DNA from: JABDMH01 sp965222645
Lineage (GTDB): Bacteria; Bacteroidota; Bacteroidia; Chitinophagales; Saprospiraceae
Direction of reading: 5' to 3'
NCBI GenBank assembly: GCA_965222645.1
Contig: OZ244968.1
Location: 3,472,001 to 3,536,000 of the forward strand
DNA: 64,000 nucleotides
Shown here: positions 9,526 to 17,886 of the stretch, piece after piece
Numbering within the stretch: position 1 is the stretch's first letter
How the letters are laid out: each line of letters starts with the position of its first letter
Notes under the pieces: model-generated
What the model was told of the DNA's origin: nothing
Seen by the model: only the letters and a program-made list of their open reading frames with translations
Database searches by the model: none
Program-made: the position numbers and the translations under genes

Positions 9526-9573
9526 AAGGAGGTTTATTTTATGCTGAATACAAACAATAATTCACAATATTAG
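9526..9573 (+). other. Strong Shine-Dalgarno followed by an 10-codon micro-ORF
   Basis: AAGGAGGT at 9526-9533 is a near-perfect Shine-Dalgarno, 7 bases before an ATG at 9541 that opens MLNTNNNSQY and stops with TAG at 9571-9573. It points toward the MerR gene 87 bases downstream. Such strong sites are rare in Bacteroidetes, so it could be a leader peptide or a coincidence on the back of the bshA 5' region. Confidence 0.2.
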
Positions 9574-9593
9574 TTTAAATTTTAACCTTGCAA

Positions 9594-9624
9594 ACCAGAC
9601 AAGATACTAGAGGCTTGGTCTGGT
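9594..9624 (+). promoter_or_regulatory. Inverted repeat in the bshA-merR intergenic region (candidate operator)
   Basis: ACCAGAC at 9594-9600 and GTCTGGT at 9618-9624 are exact inverted copies 17 bases apart, 36 bases before the MerR start and 82 bases before the bshA start on the other strand. The position between divergent genes fits an autoregulatory binding site, but an RNA hairpin in the merR leader is equally possible. Confidence 0.35.
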
Positions 9625-9659
9625 CGCAATGCGGGCTAAAGACCTAATAACTGAAATCG

Positions 9660-10538
9660 GTGGCAGTTTATTCTATAGGAGATTTGGAAACATTATCGGG
9701 CGTAAAGGCTCACACGATCCGAATTTGGGAAAAGCGCTATGGTCTCCTCTGCCCTCAGCGCACAAAGACCAATATCCGCTACTATCTGGATCAGGACGTA
9801 AAAATGCTGCTGAATGCAGCACTTCTCAAGCGACACGGGTTTAAGATCAGCAAAATTGCCAAAATGTCGGAGCCGGAAATCAGACAGGCGGTGCTAGATA
9901 TTTCAGCCAATGAGAAGGACGGAGAACGGCAATCTGACGCCCTGACACTATCGATGTTGGAAATGGATGAAGAGCGCTTTGATGCTACCATCCGGCTTTC
10001 GATACATGAGGAAGGATTTAAGCACACAATGATGAAAGTCATATTTCCTTTTCTCAATAGACTTAATGTACTCTGGATGACTGGGAGCGTGCTTCCGGTA
10101 CAGGAAAACTATATCGCCGGGCTGATTCGGCAGAAAATCTATGTGGCTATTGATGAATTGCCTCTGCCAGATCAAAACAACGATCTTTTTATTCTTTATC
10201 TACCGGAGGGGGAAGATCACGAACTCAGTCTTTTATTTATACATTTTCTGCTTAGGGATCAAGGATTTAAGGTGGTAAATCTCGGCCGAAATACATCGTT
10301 TGAAGACCTGCAAAAGGCATGTGAAATACATCATCCGAAGTATGTTTTTACATTGATCAATGAAGCGAATTTTAAAGGCACCGTCAAAGATTATGTAGAT
10401 ATGCTTGCCCTACACTGCCGCCACAGTACAGTCCTCCTTTCTGGAATTCAGATAAATCGCCAGCAAATAACCAATTACGAGAATTGTATCACCTTCGAGG
10501 GGCTGGACGAGATAATCGATTATCTTTCTGCTCTGTAG
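9660..10538 (+). CDS. MerR-family regulator with cobalamin-binding-like C-terminal fold
   Basis: 292 residues. The winged-helix MerR domain is at 1-70 (VYSIGDLETLSGVKAHTIRI, WEKRYGL). The rest resembles the CarH/LitR layout: a helical cap with W near 140 (VLWMTGSVLPVQENYIAG) and a Rossmann-like domain with LPEGEDHELSLLFIHFLL and GFKVVNLGRNT. Light-sensing CarH proteins have E-H in the cap and E-x-H-x-x-G in the fold; here these read E-N and E-D-H-E-L-S, so one helical-cap ligand and the Gly are changed and true B12 binding is doubtful. Translation begins with GTG at 9660; no in-frame ATG lies closer. Divergent from bshA; targets unknown. Confidence 0.85.
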   Translation: MAVYSIGDLETLSGVKAHTIRIWEKRYGLLCPQRTKTNIRYYLDQDVKMLLNAALLKRHGFKISKIAKMSEPEIRQAVLDISANEKDGERQSDALTLSMLEMDEERFDATIRLSIHEEGFKHTMMKVIFPFLNRLNVLWMTGSVLPVQENYIAGLIRQKIYVAIDELPLPDQNNDLFILYLPEGEDHELSLLFIHFLLRDQGFKVVNLGRNTSFEDLQKACEIHHPKYVFTLINEANFKGTVKDYVDMLALHCRHSTVLLSGIQINRQQITNYENCITFEGLDEIIDYLSAL

Positions 10539-10555
10539 ATACAGCACTTATTTCC

Positions 10556-10563
10556 TAATTTTG
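10556..10563 (+). promoter_or_regulatory. Candidate -7 promoter box for the YceI lipoprotein
   Basis: TAATTTTG matches TAnnTTTG, 22 bases before the start of the YceI gene, in the 47-base gap after the MerR gene. Confidence 0.4.
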
Positions 10564-10585
10564 GCACATTAAAATTTATCTAGCT

Positions 10586-11236
10586 ATGAAACACTTGGGA
10601 TGGTGTCTTTTATGTTTTTTGGTATTAGCTTGTCAGAATAAACCATCGGGCACAAGAGCACAGACTGGAGAGGCCGCTGGCGAAGTTGCATCGACCCCGA
10701 CTGGGATGGAGGTGGAAATGATGAGAATTACCTCGGGACAGCTTAACTGGACAGCAAGTAAAACAGGAGGCCAGCACCTCGGAACTGTCAATGTTGCTGA
10801 TGGATCGGTGAGCGTCAAGGGAAACGAGATCTTATCAGGTGAGATGAATGTGGACATGAATTCCATTGTGAGCATTGATCTCGATGGAGAGATGAAGGCA
10901 AAACTCGAGGGTCATCTGAAGTCTGACGATTTTTTTGGTGTGGCATCACATCCCAAAGTGCGCTTTGTCATTACGGAAGTCACTCAGGCGAGAGATGTTC
11001 CGATGGCAACACATAAGATTACAGGCAACCTGACTATAAAGGAAATTACAAAAAGTATTACGGTACCAATCAACATCTCATTTGTGGGAGACAAGCTACT
11101 TGCTGCGACCCCTGCATTTACCATTGACCGCACAGAATGGGACTTGAAGTACAATTCGAAGATTCTCGGCACAGCTCCTGATAAACTAATCCATGACGAA
11201 GTGTCCCTCGTTCTCACTTTTGAGGCGCAGAAATAG
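10586..11236 (+). CDS. YceI-family lipoprotein
   Basis: 216 residues. The N-terminus MKHLGWCLLCFLVLACQNK is a lipoprotein signal with the lipobox LVLAC, so the mature protein starts at Cys-16 or so and is anchored in an envelope membrane. The YceI lipocalin-like barrel follows: NWTASKTGGQHLGTVNVADG, SGEMNVDMNSIVSIDLDGE, LKSDDFFGVASHPKVRFVIT and GNLTIKEITKSITVPI, all typical of YceI. Members bind isoprenoid or amphiphilic ligands; the ligand here is unknown. It is followed by the ribosomal operon on the same strand, but a separate promoter box before rpsF suggests independence. Confidence 0.92.
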   Translation: MKHLGWCLLCFLVLACQNKPSGTRAQTGEAAGEVASTPTGMEVEMMRITSGQLNWTASKTGGQHLGTVNVADGSVSVKGNEILSGEMNVDMNSIVSIDLDGEMKAKLEGHLKSDDFFGVASHPKVRFVITEVTQARDVPMATHKITGNLTIKEITKSITVPINISFVGDKLLAATPAFTIDRTEWDLKYNSKILGTAPDKLIHDEVSLVLTFEAQK

Positions 11237-11299
11237 GAGCGTCTTCGCTGTCTGAGATGGGTAACAGAAGTGAAAAGACGGTTTCTTCACTGATTTCTC

Positions 11300-11307
11300 T
11301 ATATTTG
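11300..11307 (+). promoter_or_regulatory. Candidate -7 promoter box for the rpsF operon
   Basis: TATATTTG, an exact TAnnTTTG match, lies 31 bases before the rpsF start. The same 8-mer stands before recA and the tRNA-Cys gene. Confidence 0.5.
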
Positions 11308-11338
11308 CAGCCCATTTAGAAATTGACTTTAAATTGAC

Positions 11339-11803
11339 ATGAATCAATATGAAGTAACTTTCATCGTCGATCCAGTGCTGTCGGGCGATGAAATAGCGGG
11401 GACAGCTCAGACATACGTCGACCATTTGCAGGGCGAAGGTTGTAAGATCGTGCATGTCGAGGAAATGGGTCTAAAGCAGTTAGCCTATCCAATAAACAAA
11501 CGTACCACCGGAGTTTATTTCTGTATTGAGTTTTCTTGCGAGGCCGGTACAATCATCGAGAAAACGGAGCTGGCCCTCAGAAGAGATGAACGCATTATGC
11601 GATTCCTCAGTGTCAAGCTGGATAAGTATGGTGTCAAATATAATGATGACAAGCGCAAGGGGCTCATCGGTAAGAAGAGACCTAAAGACGACGAAAAAGC
11701 AGCCGAGGAAGGTAAACCAGCGACTGTGGCAGAAAAGCGAACTACTCCAAAAGCCACTGCTCCAAAAGTTACCGCTCCTGCCGCAACACCTGAAGAGGAA
11801 TAA
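11339..11803 (+). CDS. rpsF: 30S ribosomal protein S6 with charged C-terminal tail
   Basis: Small-subunit protein that binds 16S rRNA together with S18. Residues 1-100 are a standard S6 core (MNQYEVTFIVDPVLSGDEIA, YPINKRTTGVYFCIEFSC, ALRRDERIMRFLSVKLDKY). The remaining 50 residues are a low-complexity tail rich in Lys, Ala, Pro, Thr and Glu (TPKATAPKVTAPAATPEEE). First gene of rpsF-rpsR-rplI, the conserved order. The gap to rpsR is 30 bases. Confidence 0.97.
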   Translation: MNQYEVTFIVDPVLSGDEIAGTAQTYVDHLQGEGCKIVHVEEMGLKQLAYPINKRTTGVYFCIEFSCEAGTIIEKTELALRRDERIMRFLSVKLDKYGVKYNDDKRKGLIGKKRPKDDEKAAEEGKPATVAEKRTTPKATAPKVTAPAATPEEE

Positions 11804-11833
11804 CAGGTTTTATTATTAGAAAAAACAACGGAT

Positions 11834-12100
11834 ATGGCATCAAGAGATGATATCAAGTTTTTAAGCAACCCAAAAATTGGGCTGAAGGCCAAAAAGTATT
11901 GTCGATTCAAGAAGTTTGGCATACGTCATATCGACTATAAGGATCCAGACTTTCTCAAGCAATTTATAAACGAGCAGGGAAAGATTCTTCCCCGCCGTCT
12001 CACCGGCAATTCCCTAAAATATCAGAAAAAGGTTGCAACTGCTGTCAAACGCGCCAGACATCTTGCACTTCTTCCCTATGTCGCAGACCTTTTAAAGTAG
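11834..12100 (+). CDS. rpsR: 30S ribosomal protein S18
   Basis: 88-residue basic protein that pairs with S6 on the platform of the 30S subunit. Typical S18 segments are CRFKKFGIRHIDYKDPDFL, INEQGKILPRRLTGNSLKYQ and AVKRARHLALLPYVAD. Seven bases separate its stop from rplI, so the two are co-translated. Confidence 0.97.
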   Translation: MASRDDIKFLSNPKIGLKAKKYCRFKKFGIRHIDYKDPDFLKQFINEQGKILPRRLTGNSLKYQKKVATAVKRARHLALLPYVADLLK

Positions 12101-12107
12101 TCATCAG

Positions 12108-12554
12108 ATGGATATAATATTGCTAAAAGATGTAGATAAACTCGGTGACAAGCACTCCATCGTTTCTGTAAAGCCCGGTTACGCCCGAAATTTTCTTATA
12201 CCCCAGGGCATGGCTTTGATTGCCAACACCAGTAACAGGAAAAGACTACAGGAGTTGAAAAGAGTCGAGGAGTCAAGAGAAGCCAAATTAAAGGATCACT
12301 ATCAAGAAATTGCAGACAAACTCAAAGATGTCATCCTGACTGTGGGTGCAAAAGCCGGAGCCTCAGGAAAGATTTTTGGCAGTGTGACCAATGTGCAGAT
12401 TGCTCAGCTTCTCAAGGAGGCTCATGACATAGAAATCGAGCGAAGAAAAATTGAAATAGAATCCGAAGTCAAAGAATTGGGAACATACGTTGCCAAACTA
12501 AATTTGCATCCGGAGGTCAACAGTGAGGTCAAGTTTGAAGTAGTTCAGGAATAA
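12108..12554 (+). CDS. rplI: 50S ribosomal protein L9
   Basis: 148 residues, usual length for L9. The N-terminal rRNA-binding domain shows MDIILLKDVDKLGDKHSIVS and VKPGYARNFLIPQGMAL, the central long helix spans about residues 42-75, and the C-terminal domain has GKIFGSVTNVQIAQLLKEAH. Last gene of the rpsF operon. No intrinsic terminator is visible before the convergent DUF1501 gene 30 bases away. Confidence 0.97.
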   Translation: MDIILLKDVDKLGDKHSIVSVKPGYARNFLIPQGMALIANTSNRKRLQELKRVEESREAKLKDHYQEIADKLKDVILTVGAKAGASGKIFGSVTNVQIAQLLKEAHDIEIERRKIEIESEVKELGTYVAKLNLHPEVNSEVKFEVVQE

Positions 12555-12584
12555 AACGGGTTTCTTTCCTCTTTTTCCAGAAGA

Positions 12585-13784
12585 CTATAAGATGGGTTTG
12601 GGCAAAGATGGGCTTGATCCTAAGATTTTCTGCGAATCCCCACCCAACCAATTGTCGATTATACTGCTGTACACAGACCTGAAATCAATCTCGTAAATCA
12701 GATCACCATTGTCAAGGTCAGTGAGAGAGGGGGCCGGGTTGTAGATGCCTGGTGTGGCGAGTCTATCTCCCATCAAGAACATAACATTTGCTGCACCATG
12801 GTCTGTACCCTGGCTTCCATTTTCCTGTACTCGCCGGCCAAATTCTGAAAAAGTCACTATTAAAACATCGTCAAATAGCCGTTGTGATTTCAGATCCTTA
12901 ATAAATGTTGATACGGCCGAGGAATAGATATTAAGCAATTTGTTTTGTCTTGCTCTCTGATACACGTGAGTGTCAAATCCAGGTAAACTCAAATAGTAGA
13001 TTCTTGTACTGGTGTCTGCTGAAATCAACTCTGCTATTTGACGCATACCTTCACCAAATGAATGGTTGGGATATGCAAATTTCGATTTGAGCGATCGAGC
13101 CTTTCTCGATAAGTATGCTGCAGATTCTTGCACATCGATCATTGTCTTGTATAAAAAATGGATATCCGAATCACCATTGGCTTTGTGCTGGCGGCCAATT
13201 TTTCGCAGAAAAGGATTGCCAATGATTCGATCTAATTTTTCGGGCCCACGCATGGCAAAACCCTCCCTCACTTCACCCCGCATGGCAAGACTCAGGTGAT
13301 CACTGATTTCGATCCCGTGATATGAAGTATGGCATCGGGTACAATCACTATCGAGATATCTGCCGAGCCAACCCGAGGCAGGCATCTCATCGGATAGCTG
13401 TCCGGATTGCCAATAGTCCATTGACCTAAAATGAGATCGATCGGGGTTGGGGTACCCTACGGAATTAAGAACACATAGCTGTCCCTGCTCGTAAATGGGT
13501 AGAAGAGATTCAAGGGCAGAATTGATACCCAAAGACTCATTAAGACGATGTACAGAACGAGGATTTATCGAAAGTGTTGGTCGTTTTCGATAATAATGAT
13601 CATCCTCAAATGGGACTATCGTATTGAGCCCATCATTACCACCGGATAGCTGAATCACAATCAAAATAGGTTCTGATCTCGATCTGGCAGACGGTAAATG
13701 TGTCGATTTCTTGAGAAAGGAAGGCACCATCACTGATGTGGAGGCCAGGGTGCTTTCTTTGATGAATGATCGTCGACTGGACAT
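12585..13784 (-). CDS. DUF1501 family protein, Tat-exported
   Basis: 399 residues from the ATG at 13784; a GTG nine bases upstream is possible. The N-terminus MSSRRSFIKESTLASTSVMV is a twin-arginine signal (S-R-R-S-F-I). The body has the DUF1501 hallmarks: IVIQLSGGNDGLNTIVPF, NRSVGYPNPDRSHFRSMDYW-like VLNSVGYPNPDRSHF, GWLGRYLD, YYLSLPGFDTH and VTFSEFGRRVQENGSQGTDH. The family belongs to the alkaline-phosphatase-like superfamily but its reaction is not established. It follows the DUF1800 gene by 2 bases; the two families are very often encoded as a pair. Confidence 0.93.
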   Translation of the reverse strand: MSSRRSFIKESTLASTSVMVPSFLKKSTHLPSARSRSEPILIVIQLSGGNDGLNTIVPFEDDHYYRKRPTLSINPRSVHRLNESLGINSALESLLPIYEQGQLCVLNSVGYPNPDRSHFRSMDYWQSGQLSDEMPASGWLGRYLDSDCTRCHTSYHGIEISDHLSLAMRGEVREGFAMRGPEKLDRIIGNPFLRKIGRQHKANGDSDIHFLYKTMIDVQESAAYLSRKARSLKSKFAYPNHSFGEGMRQIAELISADTSTRIYYLSLPGFDTHVYQRARQNKLLNIYSSAVSTFIKDLKSQRLFDDVLIVTFSEFGRRVQENGSQGTDHGAANVMFLMGDRLATPGIYNPAPSLTDLDNGDLIYEIDFRSVYSSIIDNWLGGDSQKILGSSPSLPKPIL

Positions 13785-13786
13785 AA

Positions 13787-15184
13787 CTAGCACATTTGAA
13801 ATTCGGGTAAGGAAAGTGTCTTGATCATGAGATCCTCGGTGTATTCTTTGGAATCACCCCTGGGTTTTGCATGCAATTGAGGGGACTGAAGAGGGGATAA
13901 GAACACCCTTTTTATCTCTTCCTCTAAATTCTTATATGGAGTACCACTGAAGTAATCTGCCCAACCAGATATGTCGCTAGTGACATCGATGAGCCCCACG
14001 ATTCGACTGGGTGCCATGGCTTCCAGCGGTGTTGAAACAGCGTGGTCAAAGCGTATGCCTCGCAATAGAAAATGTGCCAAATTGAGCCGGATCATAATAG
14101 TCGAATTGTTAATCCAGGCACGACCTCCTGGCCATCCATTTACCGAAGGAGGGTCGAGGAGTACCTGCCCCATTGCCCTCTGAAGAAATGAGACATCAAA
14201 AGCGCTTTTAAACTTCATGTTTAAAACCTTGCCCAACTGTACTATGAGTTCTATTGGCGATTTCACCTTGATACCCCTGTTCTCCTCTTGATAAAAGAAA
14301 TCGCTTGTGAAGATGAAGTGCATGACCGGGGCGATCTCATACTTGTGCATCTTAATGATGTGCGCAATTTTCTTCACCTGTTCCTGATCGATTTTGTCGT
14401 TTACAAAGAATCGGTACAGATTTGTGGCAAGAAATACAGGTGTTGCCTCATTGTCCAGGATAATTTCAATGACATCTTCACCGGTAAGGTTGCCGATGTG
14501 ACCGAGAAAGCTTTTCAGGCCGTTATCATGCTGCTCCGGCCTGAATAGAAAGTTACCCCATCGATCTGAGGACCAGCCGGTAAATGCCCTGGCGGCTGCA
14601 ATTACATCATCTTCGGTGAAATGTCCTATCCCCAGGGTAAAGAGTTCCATAAGTTCACGTGCAAAGTTCTCATTGGGGTGATCTTTGCGGCTTTGCAAAT
14701 TGTTGAGGAAGTGGATCATGGCCGGTGTTTTAGCCACGGCGTGAAGAAGAGTGCCAAAGTTACCCAATGCATGTTGCCTGAGCGTGTCGAGATATTGCTG
14801 AGCTCTAATATCATCTGTGCAGCGGCAGGCGAAGTGAGAATGCCAGAAAAGGGCCATTTTTTCCCTCATGAAGCAAGGTTCGGTTGTCATTATATTTATC
14901 CAATCATGTCTGAGTTTTGTAAGCCTGGCTGTGACCGTAGAGTCAGTCATTGTTGATTCTTGCTTATGATCAGCCTCACTGAAGAACATGGACGGTTCTG
15001 ACGGCACCGGATCTGGATCAGGAGTATGCCGGGGGCCTGGATCAATAAGGGGCTTTGTGCCCTCCTCAAGGCATGCTTCAATCAACGGCTCGAGGGCAGT
15101 GCTTACATCTTCTAAACCACCCAAATGCAATCCAAACCCAGCCCGGTGACAAAAGTGCTTATAAGCATCAAATGGATCTGTCAT
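13787..15184 (-). CDS. DUF1800 family protein
   Basis: 465 residues with the DUF1800 pattern: HFCHRAGFGLHLGGLEDV, MREKMALFWHSHFACR, NLQSRKDHPNENFARELMEL, FTLGIGHFTEDDVIAAARAF, GWPGGRAWINNSTIMIRLNL. The FARELMELFTLG segment is the most conserved block. No signal peptide is seen, whereas its DUF1501 partner has a Tat signal. The function of the family is unknown; many members occur beside DUF1501 in Bacteroidetes, Planctomycetes and Proteobacteria. First gene of the two-gene unit. Confidence 0.92.
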   Translation of the reverse strand: MTDPFDAYKHFCHRAGFGLHLGGLEDVSTALEPLIEACLEEGTKPLIDPGPRHTPDPDPVPSEPSMFFSEADHKQESTMTDSTVTARLTKLRHDWINIMTTEPCFMREKMALFWHSHFACRCTDDIRAQQYLDTLRQHALGNFGTLLHAVAKTPAMIHFLNNLQSRKDHPNENFARELMELFTLGIGHFTEDDVIAAARAFTGWSSDRWGNFLFRPEQHDNGLKSFLGHIGNLTGEDVIEIILDNEATPVFLATNLYRFFVNDKIDQEQVKKIAHIIKMHKYEIAPVMHFIFTSDFFYQEENRGIKVKSPIELIVQLGKVLNMKFKSAFDVSFLQRAMGQVLLDPPSVNGWPGGRAWINNSTIMIRLNLAHFLLRGIRFDHAVSTPLEAMAPSRIVGLIDVTSDISGWADYFSGTPYKNLEEEIKRVFLSPLQSPQLHAKPRGDSKEYTEDLMIKTLSLPEFQMC

Positions 15185-15484
15185 TTTTTTTACCTGAAAT
15201 CCAGGACACTAAGGTATAGATACCAGAGCAAAAAGCTTCGCAGTAAACAGAATACCTATTGGTCAAGGATTCTTTCCCTGGTTACAAACCAATCTGGACG
15301 AAAATGTGTTTAAATGACAGCTCTTGAGCACTGGGGTTGTTGTGTCTCTTGACATGCAGTACAAATAGTTTGGGTGTGTCTGAGGAAAAAGGGATTAAGT
15401 TTATAGACAATTATACGTGTGACGGAGTACTATATACCCTCCGTAAATTCGTTTGTAAATTTGCAACAGCTAATCGCTCAACTT
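15185..15484. other. Divergent intergenic region with an inverted repeat
   Basis: 300 bases between the divergent DUF1800 and thioredoxin genes. No coding frame is convincing. ACGGAG at 15422-15427 and CTCCGT at 15439-15444 form a 6-base inverted repeat with an 11-base spacer just upstream of the -7 box at 15456, where an operator could sit. Nothing else was recognised. Confidence 0.4.
15456..15463 (+). promoter_or_regulatory. Candidate -7 promoter box for the thioredoxin pair
   Basis: TAAATTTG matches TAnnTTTG, 21 bases before the ATG at 15485. Its presence between 15419 and 15485 argues against the longer reading frame that would start at 15419. Confidence 0.45.
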
Positions 15485-16651
15485 ATGAAATCATTAGTAA
15501 TCCTCTTTTTTGGCCTCCTTCTCAGCAGCCAAACACTTGCCAAAGGGATCGAATTTTTTGAAGGCTCCCTGGAAGAAGCAAAGCAATCTGCAGCTGAGCA
15601 AGGCCGGTTGATTTTTATCGATGCTTATACGACGTGGTGTGGCCCGTGTAAGCGCATGTCTGCCCAGGTATTTACAAAAGATGAGGTGGGAGAATTTTAC
15701 AACAGTGCCTTTGTAAATCTCAAACTCGACATGGAGAAGGGAGAGGGCAAAGCTTTTCAACGAAAATATCGGGTTACGGCCTTTCCTACACTCTTATTTC
15801 TTGACTCGGAGGGAAAGGTTATACATAGGGTTGTGGGCGGAATGGATGTACCCAATTTTCTGAAACTGGGAAAATTCGCCGCTACAAAATCCGGGTTTGA
15901 TTCCAAACTAGATGCGGCTTATGAAGACGGACTGCGGGACCCGGCTTTTATGGCGAAATATATTGCATCATTGGCAAAAAGTAATCGACCGTTATTGAAA
16001 GTCGCGAATGAATATTTATCGGGACAAAAGAATTACAAGACAGAAGAAAATCTATCCATAATCTATCACGCCACAGTACAAGCTGATTCAAGAATTTTTA
16101 ATCTCCTGATCAAACACAAACCGGAAATTGAAAAGCTGTTTGGGAAGGTGGATGTTGAGCAAAAAATAGAGAAAGCTGCAACGGCTACAGTTGAAAAGGC
16201 CATCGAATATGACAATAGCGATTTATTGGAAGAAGCAATTGAGAAAGTAAAGAGATATGCTGGATCTCGACATAAGGATTTTGAAAATCAATCAAGACTT
16301 AAATTCTTTGCTGAGACACAACGTGATGAGGAGTATTTAAAATACGCGAAAATTTACGCCAGGGGAGGCACTGATAATAAATTTGAACTTGCTAACTATA
16401 TTCTGCACAATAAGAAGAGTGTTACACCACTTGTAGATCACGCACTTAAATGGTCTCTGGAAGCTGTGAAAGACGTAGAAAATGAGGAGCACTGCTTTAC
16501 AACTGCTCAGTTGTATTATATCAAGGGGAATTTTTCTAAGTCAAGAAAATTTGCAGAAACAGCACTGGAAATTTCCCAGAAAAAGAAGAGCGGGGCAACA
16601 CCGCATATAAAAGGATTACTAAATGCAATTGACCAAAAAATTGGTTCTTAA
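15485..16651 (+). CDS. Exported thioredoxin-fold protein with helical repeat C-terminus (paralogue 1)
   Basis: 388 residues starting MKSLVILFFGLLLSSQTLA, a signal peptide. Residues 24-130 are a thioredoxin fold with active site WCGPC at 51-55, preceded by RLIFIDAYTT and followed by FVNLKLDMEKGEG and AFPTLLFLDSEG (cis-Pro). Residues 150-388 are helical and resemble TPR-type repeats near the end (AQLYYIKGNFSKSRKFAETA). The likely role is thiol reduction or disulfide exchange in the periplasm; the C-terminal part may bind a client. An upstream in-frame start at 15419 is rejected because it adds residues before the signal peptide. Paralogue 2 follows after 12 bases. Confidence 0.88.
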   Translation: MKSLVILFFGLLLSSQTLAKGIEFFEGSLEEAKQSAAEQGRLIFIDAYTTWCGPCKRMSAQVFTKDEVGEFYNSAFVNLKLDMEKGEGKAFQRKYRVTAFPTLLFLDSEGKVIHRVVGGMDVPNFLKLGKFAATKSGFDSKLDAAYEDGLRDPAFMAKYIASLAKSNRPLLKVANEYLSGQKNYKTEENLSIIYHATVQADSRIFNLLIKHKPEIEKLFGKVDVEQKIEKAATATVEKAIEYDNSDLLEEAIEKVKRYAGSRHKDFENQSRLKFFAETQRDEEYLKYAKIYARGGTDNKFELANYILHNKKSVTPLVDHALKWSLEAVKDVENEEHCFTTAQLYYIKGNFSKSRKFAETALEISQKKKSGATPHIKGLLNAIDQKIGS

Positions 16652-16663
16652 TTACACAGCAAC

Positions 16664-17827
16664 ATGAGAGTTCTTGTTCTATTATTTATATCTGTTAATG
16701 TAGTCGCCGGTCAAACTGAGGTTTCGGTCAACTTTATTGACAATGACCTAAAGAAAGCGATTGAAATAGCAGAGGAGGAGAACAAAATTATTTTTATTGA
16801 TGCTTATACCACATGGTGTGGTCCGTGTAAGATGATGGATCGCGATGTTTTTTCAAACACCGAAGTGGGTAATTTCTTCAATAGAAATTTTGTAAATCTA
16901 AAGCTTGACATGGAGAAAGGAGAAGGTATTGCAACAGCTAAGAAATATAACGTAAGAGGATATCCAAGTTTTTTATTTTTAAATCCTGCTGGTGTCCTTT
17001 TGCACAGGGGTATCGGTTTCCAACCAGCAGATCAGTTTCTAAAACTGGCGAAGCAGGCTTTGGATCCCTCCAGGCATTTGCCTAAACTAGAACAGCAGTA
17101 TAATCAGGGCAAAAGAGATCCCGAGCTACTTCTCAATTACAGCAAGGCACTAATGCAGTCTGATCCACAAAAAAGTAGACAAATAGGTGCTGAATATCTT
17201 GAAACTCAAGATACATGGACAACCCCGGAAAATATGGAGCTCATTGCATCTATGGTGGAAGAATATCAAGACCCGTATTATAATTTTATTGTCGAAAAGC
17301 GTCACCTTTTTATTAAGGAATTTGGAGAAGGACCTGTTGACGGGCTGATATTACGGTTTTTGCAAAATCACCTGTACAGCAATATCGAGAAGGTAGATCT
17401 CAAAAATGCTCAAGGGCTTTTTACATCTACGTTTCCGAGGTCGAAATCCGCAGTGCTCTATGATGAATTTGAAATGAATTACTATCAAAAAGCGGGAAAA
17501 AGTAATGTCTATATCCAGAAGGCAAAACAATATGTGAAGAAGTATCCCAATCTATCGTGGAGTGCACTAAACGGACTGGCTTGGAATTTTTACGAGCAAA
17601 TTGAGGATAAAAAAGGATTAAAATGGGCAACGAAATGGGCCAAGAAATCGATAGTGAAAAATAGCAATCACTATAACAATGATACTTTGGCTGCATTGTA
17701 TTATAAACAAGGGAAAAAGAAGCAAGCATTAAAGTATGCTCACCGTGCCATTGACCTGGCAAAAGATGTCGGAGAAGATTTTAGTGCCACAAGTGATCTT
17801 TTGGAGAAAATCAATATAATGCCATGA
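16664..17827 (+). CDS. Exported thioredoxin-fold protein with helical repeat C-terminus (paralogue 2)
   Basis: 387 residues, signal peptide MRVLVLLFISVNVVAGQ, and WCGPC at 51-55, exactly the same position as in paralogue 1. The two share IFIDAYTTWCGPCK, FVNLKLDMEKGEG and the KYxVxxYPxxLFL stretch, but diverge strongly after residue 140. Here the tail ends with a clear TPR-like pair (LAWNFYEQIEDKKGLKWATK, AALYYKQGKKKQALKYAHRA). Tandem duplication is evident and both copies keep the two cysteines, so both are probably active oxidoreductases with different clients. Confidence 0.88.
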   Translation: MRVLVLLFISVNVVAGQTEVSVNFIDNDLKKAIEIAEEENKIIFIDAYTTWCGPCKMMDRDVFSNTEVGNFFNRNFVNLKLDMEKGEGIATAKKYNVRGYPSFLFLNPAGVLLHRGIGFQPADQFLKLAKQALDPSRHLPKLEQQYNQGKRDPELLLNYSKALMQSDPQKSRQIGAEYLETQDTWTTPENMELIASMVEEYQDPYYNFIVEKRHLFIKEFGEGPVDGLILRFLQNHLYSNIEKVDLKNAQGLFTSTFPRSKSAVLYDEFEMNYYQKAGKSNVYIQKAKQYVKKYPNLSWSALNGLAWNFYEQIEDKKGLKWATKWAKKSIVKNSNHYNNDTLAALYYKQGKKKQALKYAHRAIDLAKDVGEDFSATSDLLEKINIMP

Positions 17828-17865
17828 CAGAGCTGGGAAAAGGTGCCAGATATCATAAAATATCA

Positions 17866-17883
17866 AAGTTACAATTGTAACTT
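17866..17883. repeat. 18-base perfect palindrome between convergent genes
   Basis: AAGTTACAATTGTAACTT is identical on both strands. It sits in the 59-base gap between the convergent thioredoxin and S46 genes. It has no loop or T-tract, so it is not a normal intrinsic terminator; a protein-binding site is possible. Confidence 0.5.
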
Positions 17884-17886
17884 CCC

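Noticed and set aside
12555..12584. Intrinsic terminator between rplI and the DUF1501 gene
   Set aside because: No stable stem with a T-tract was found in the 30 bases.
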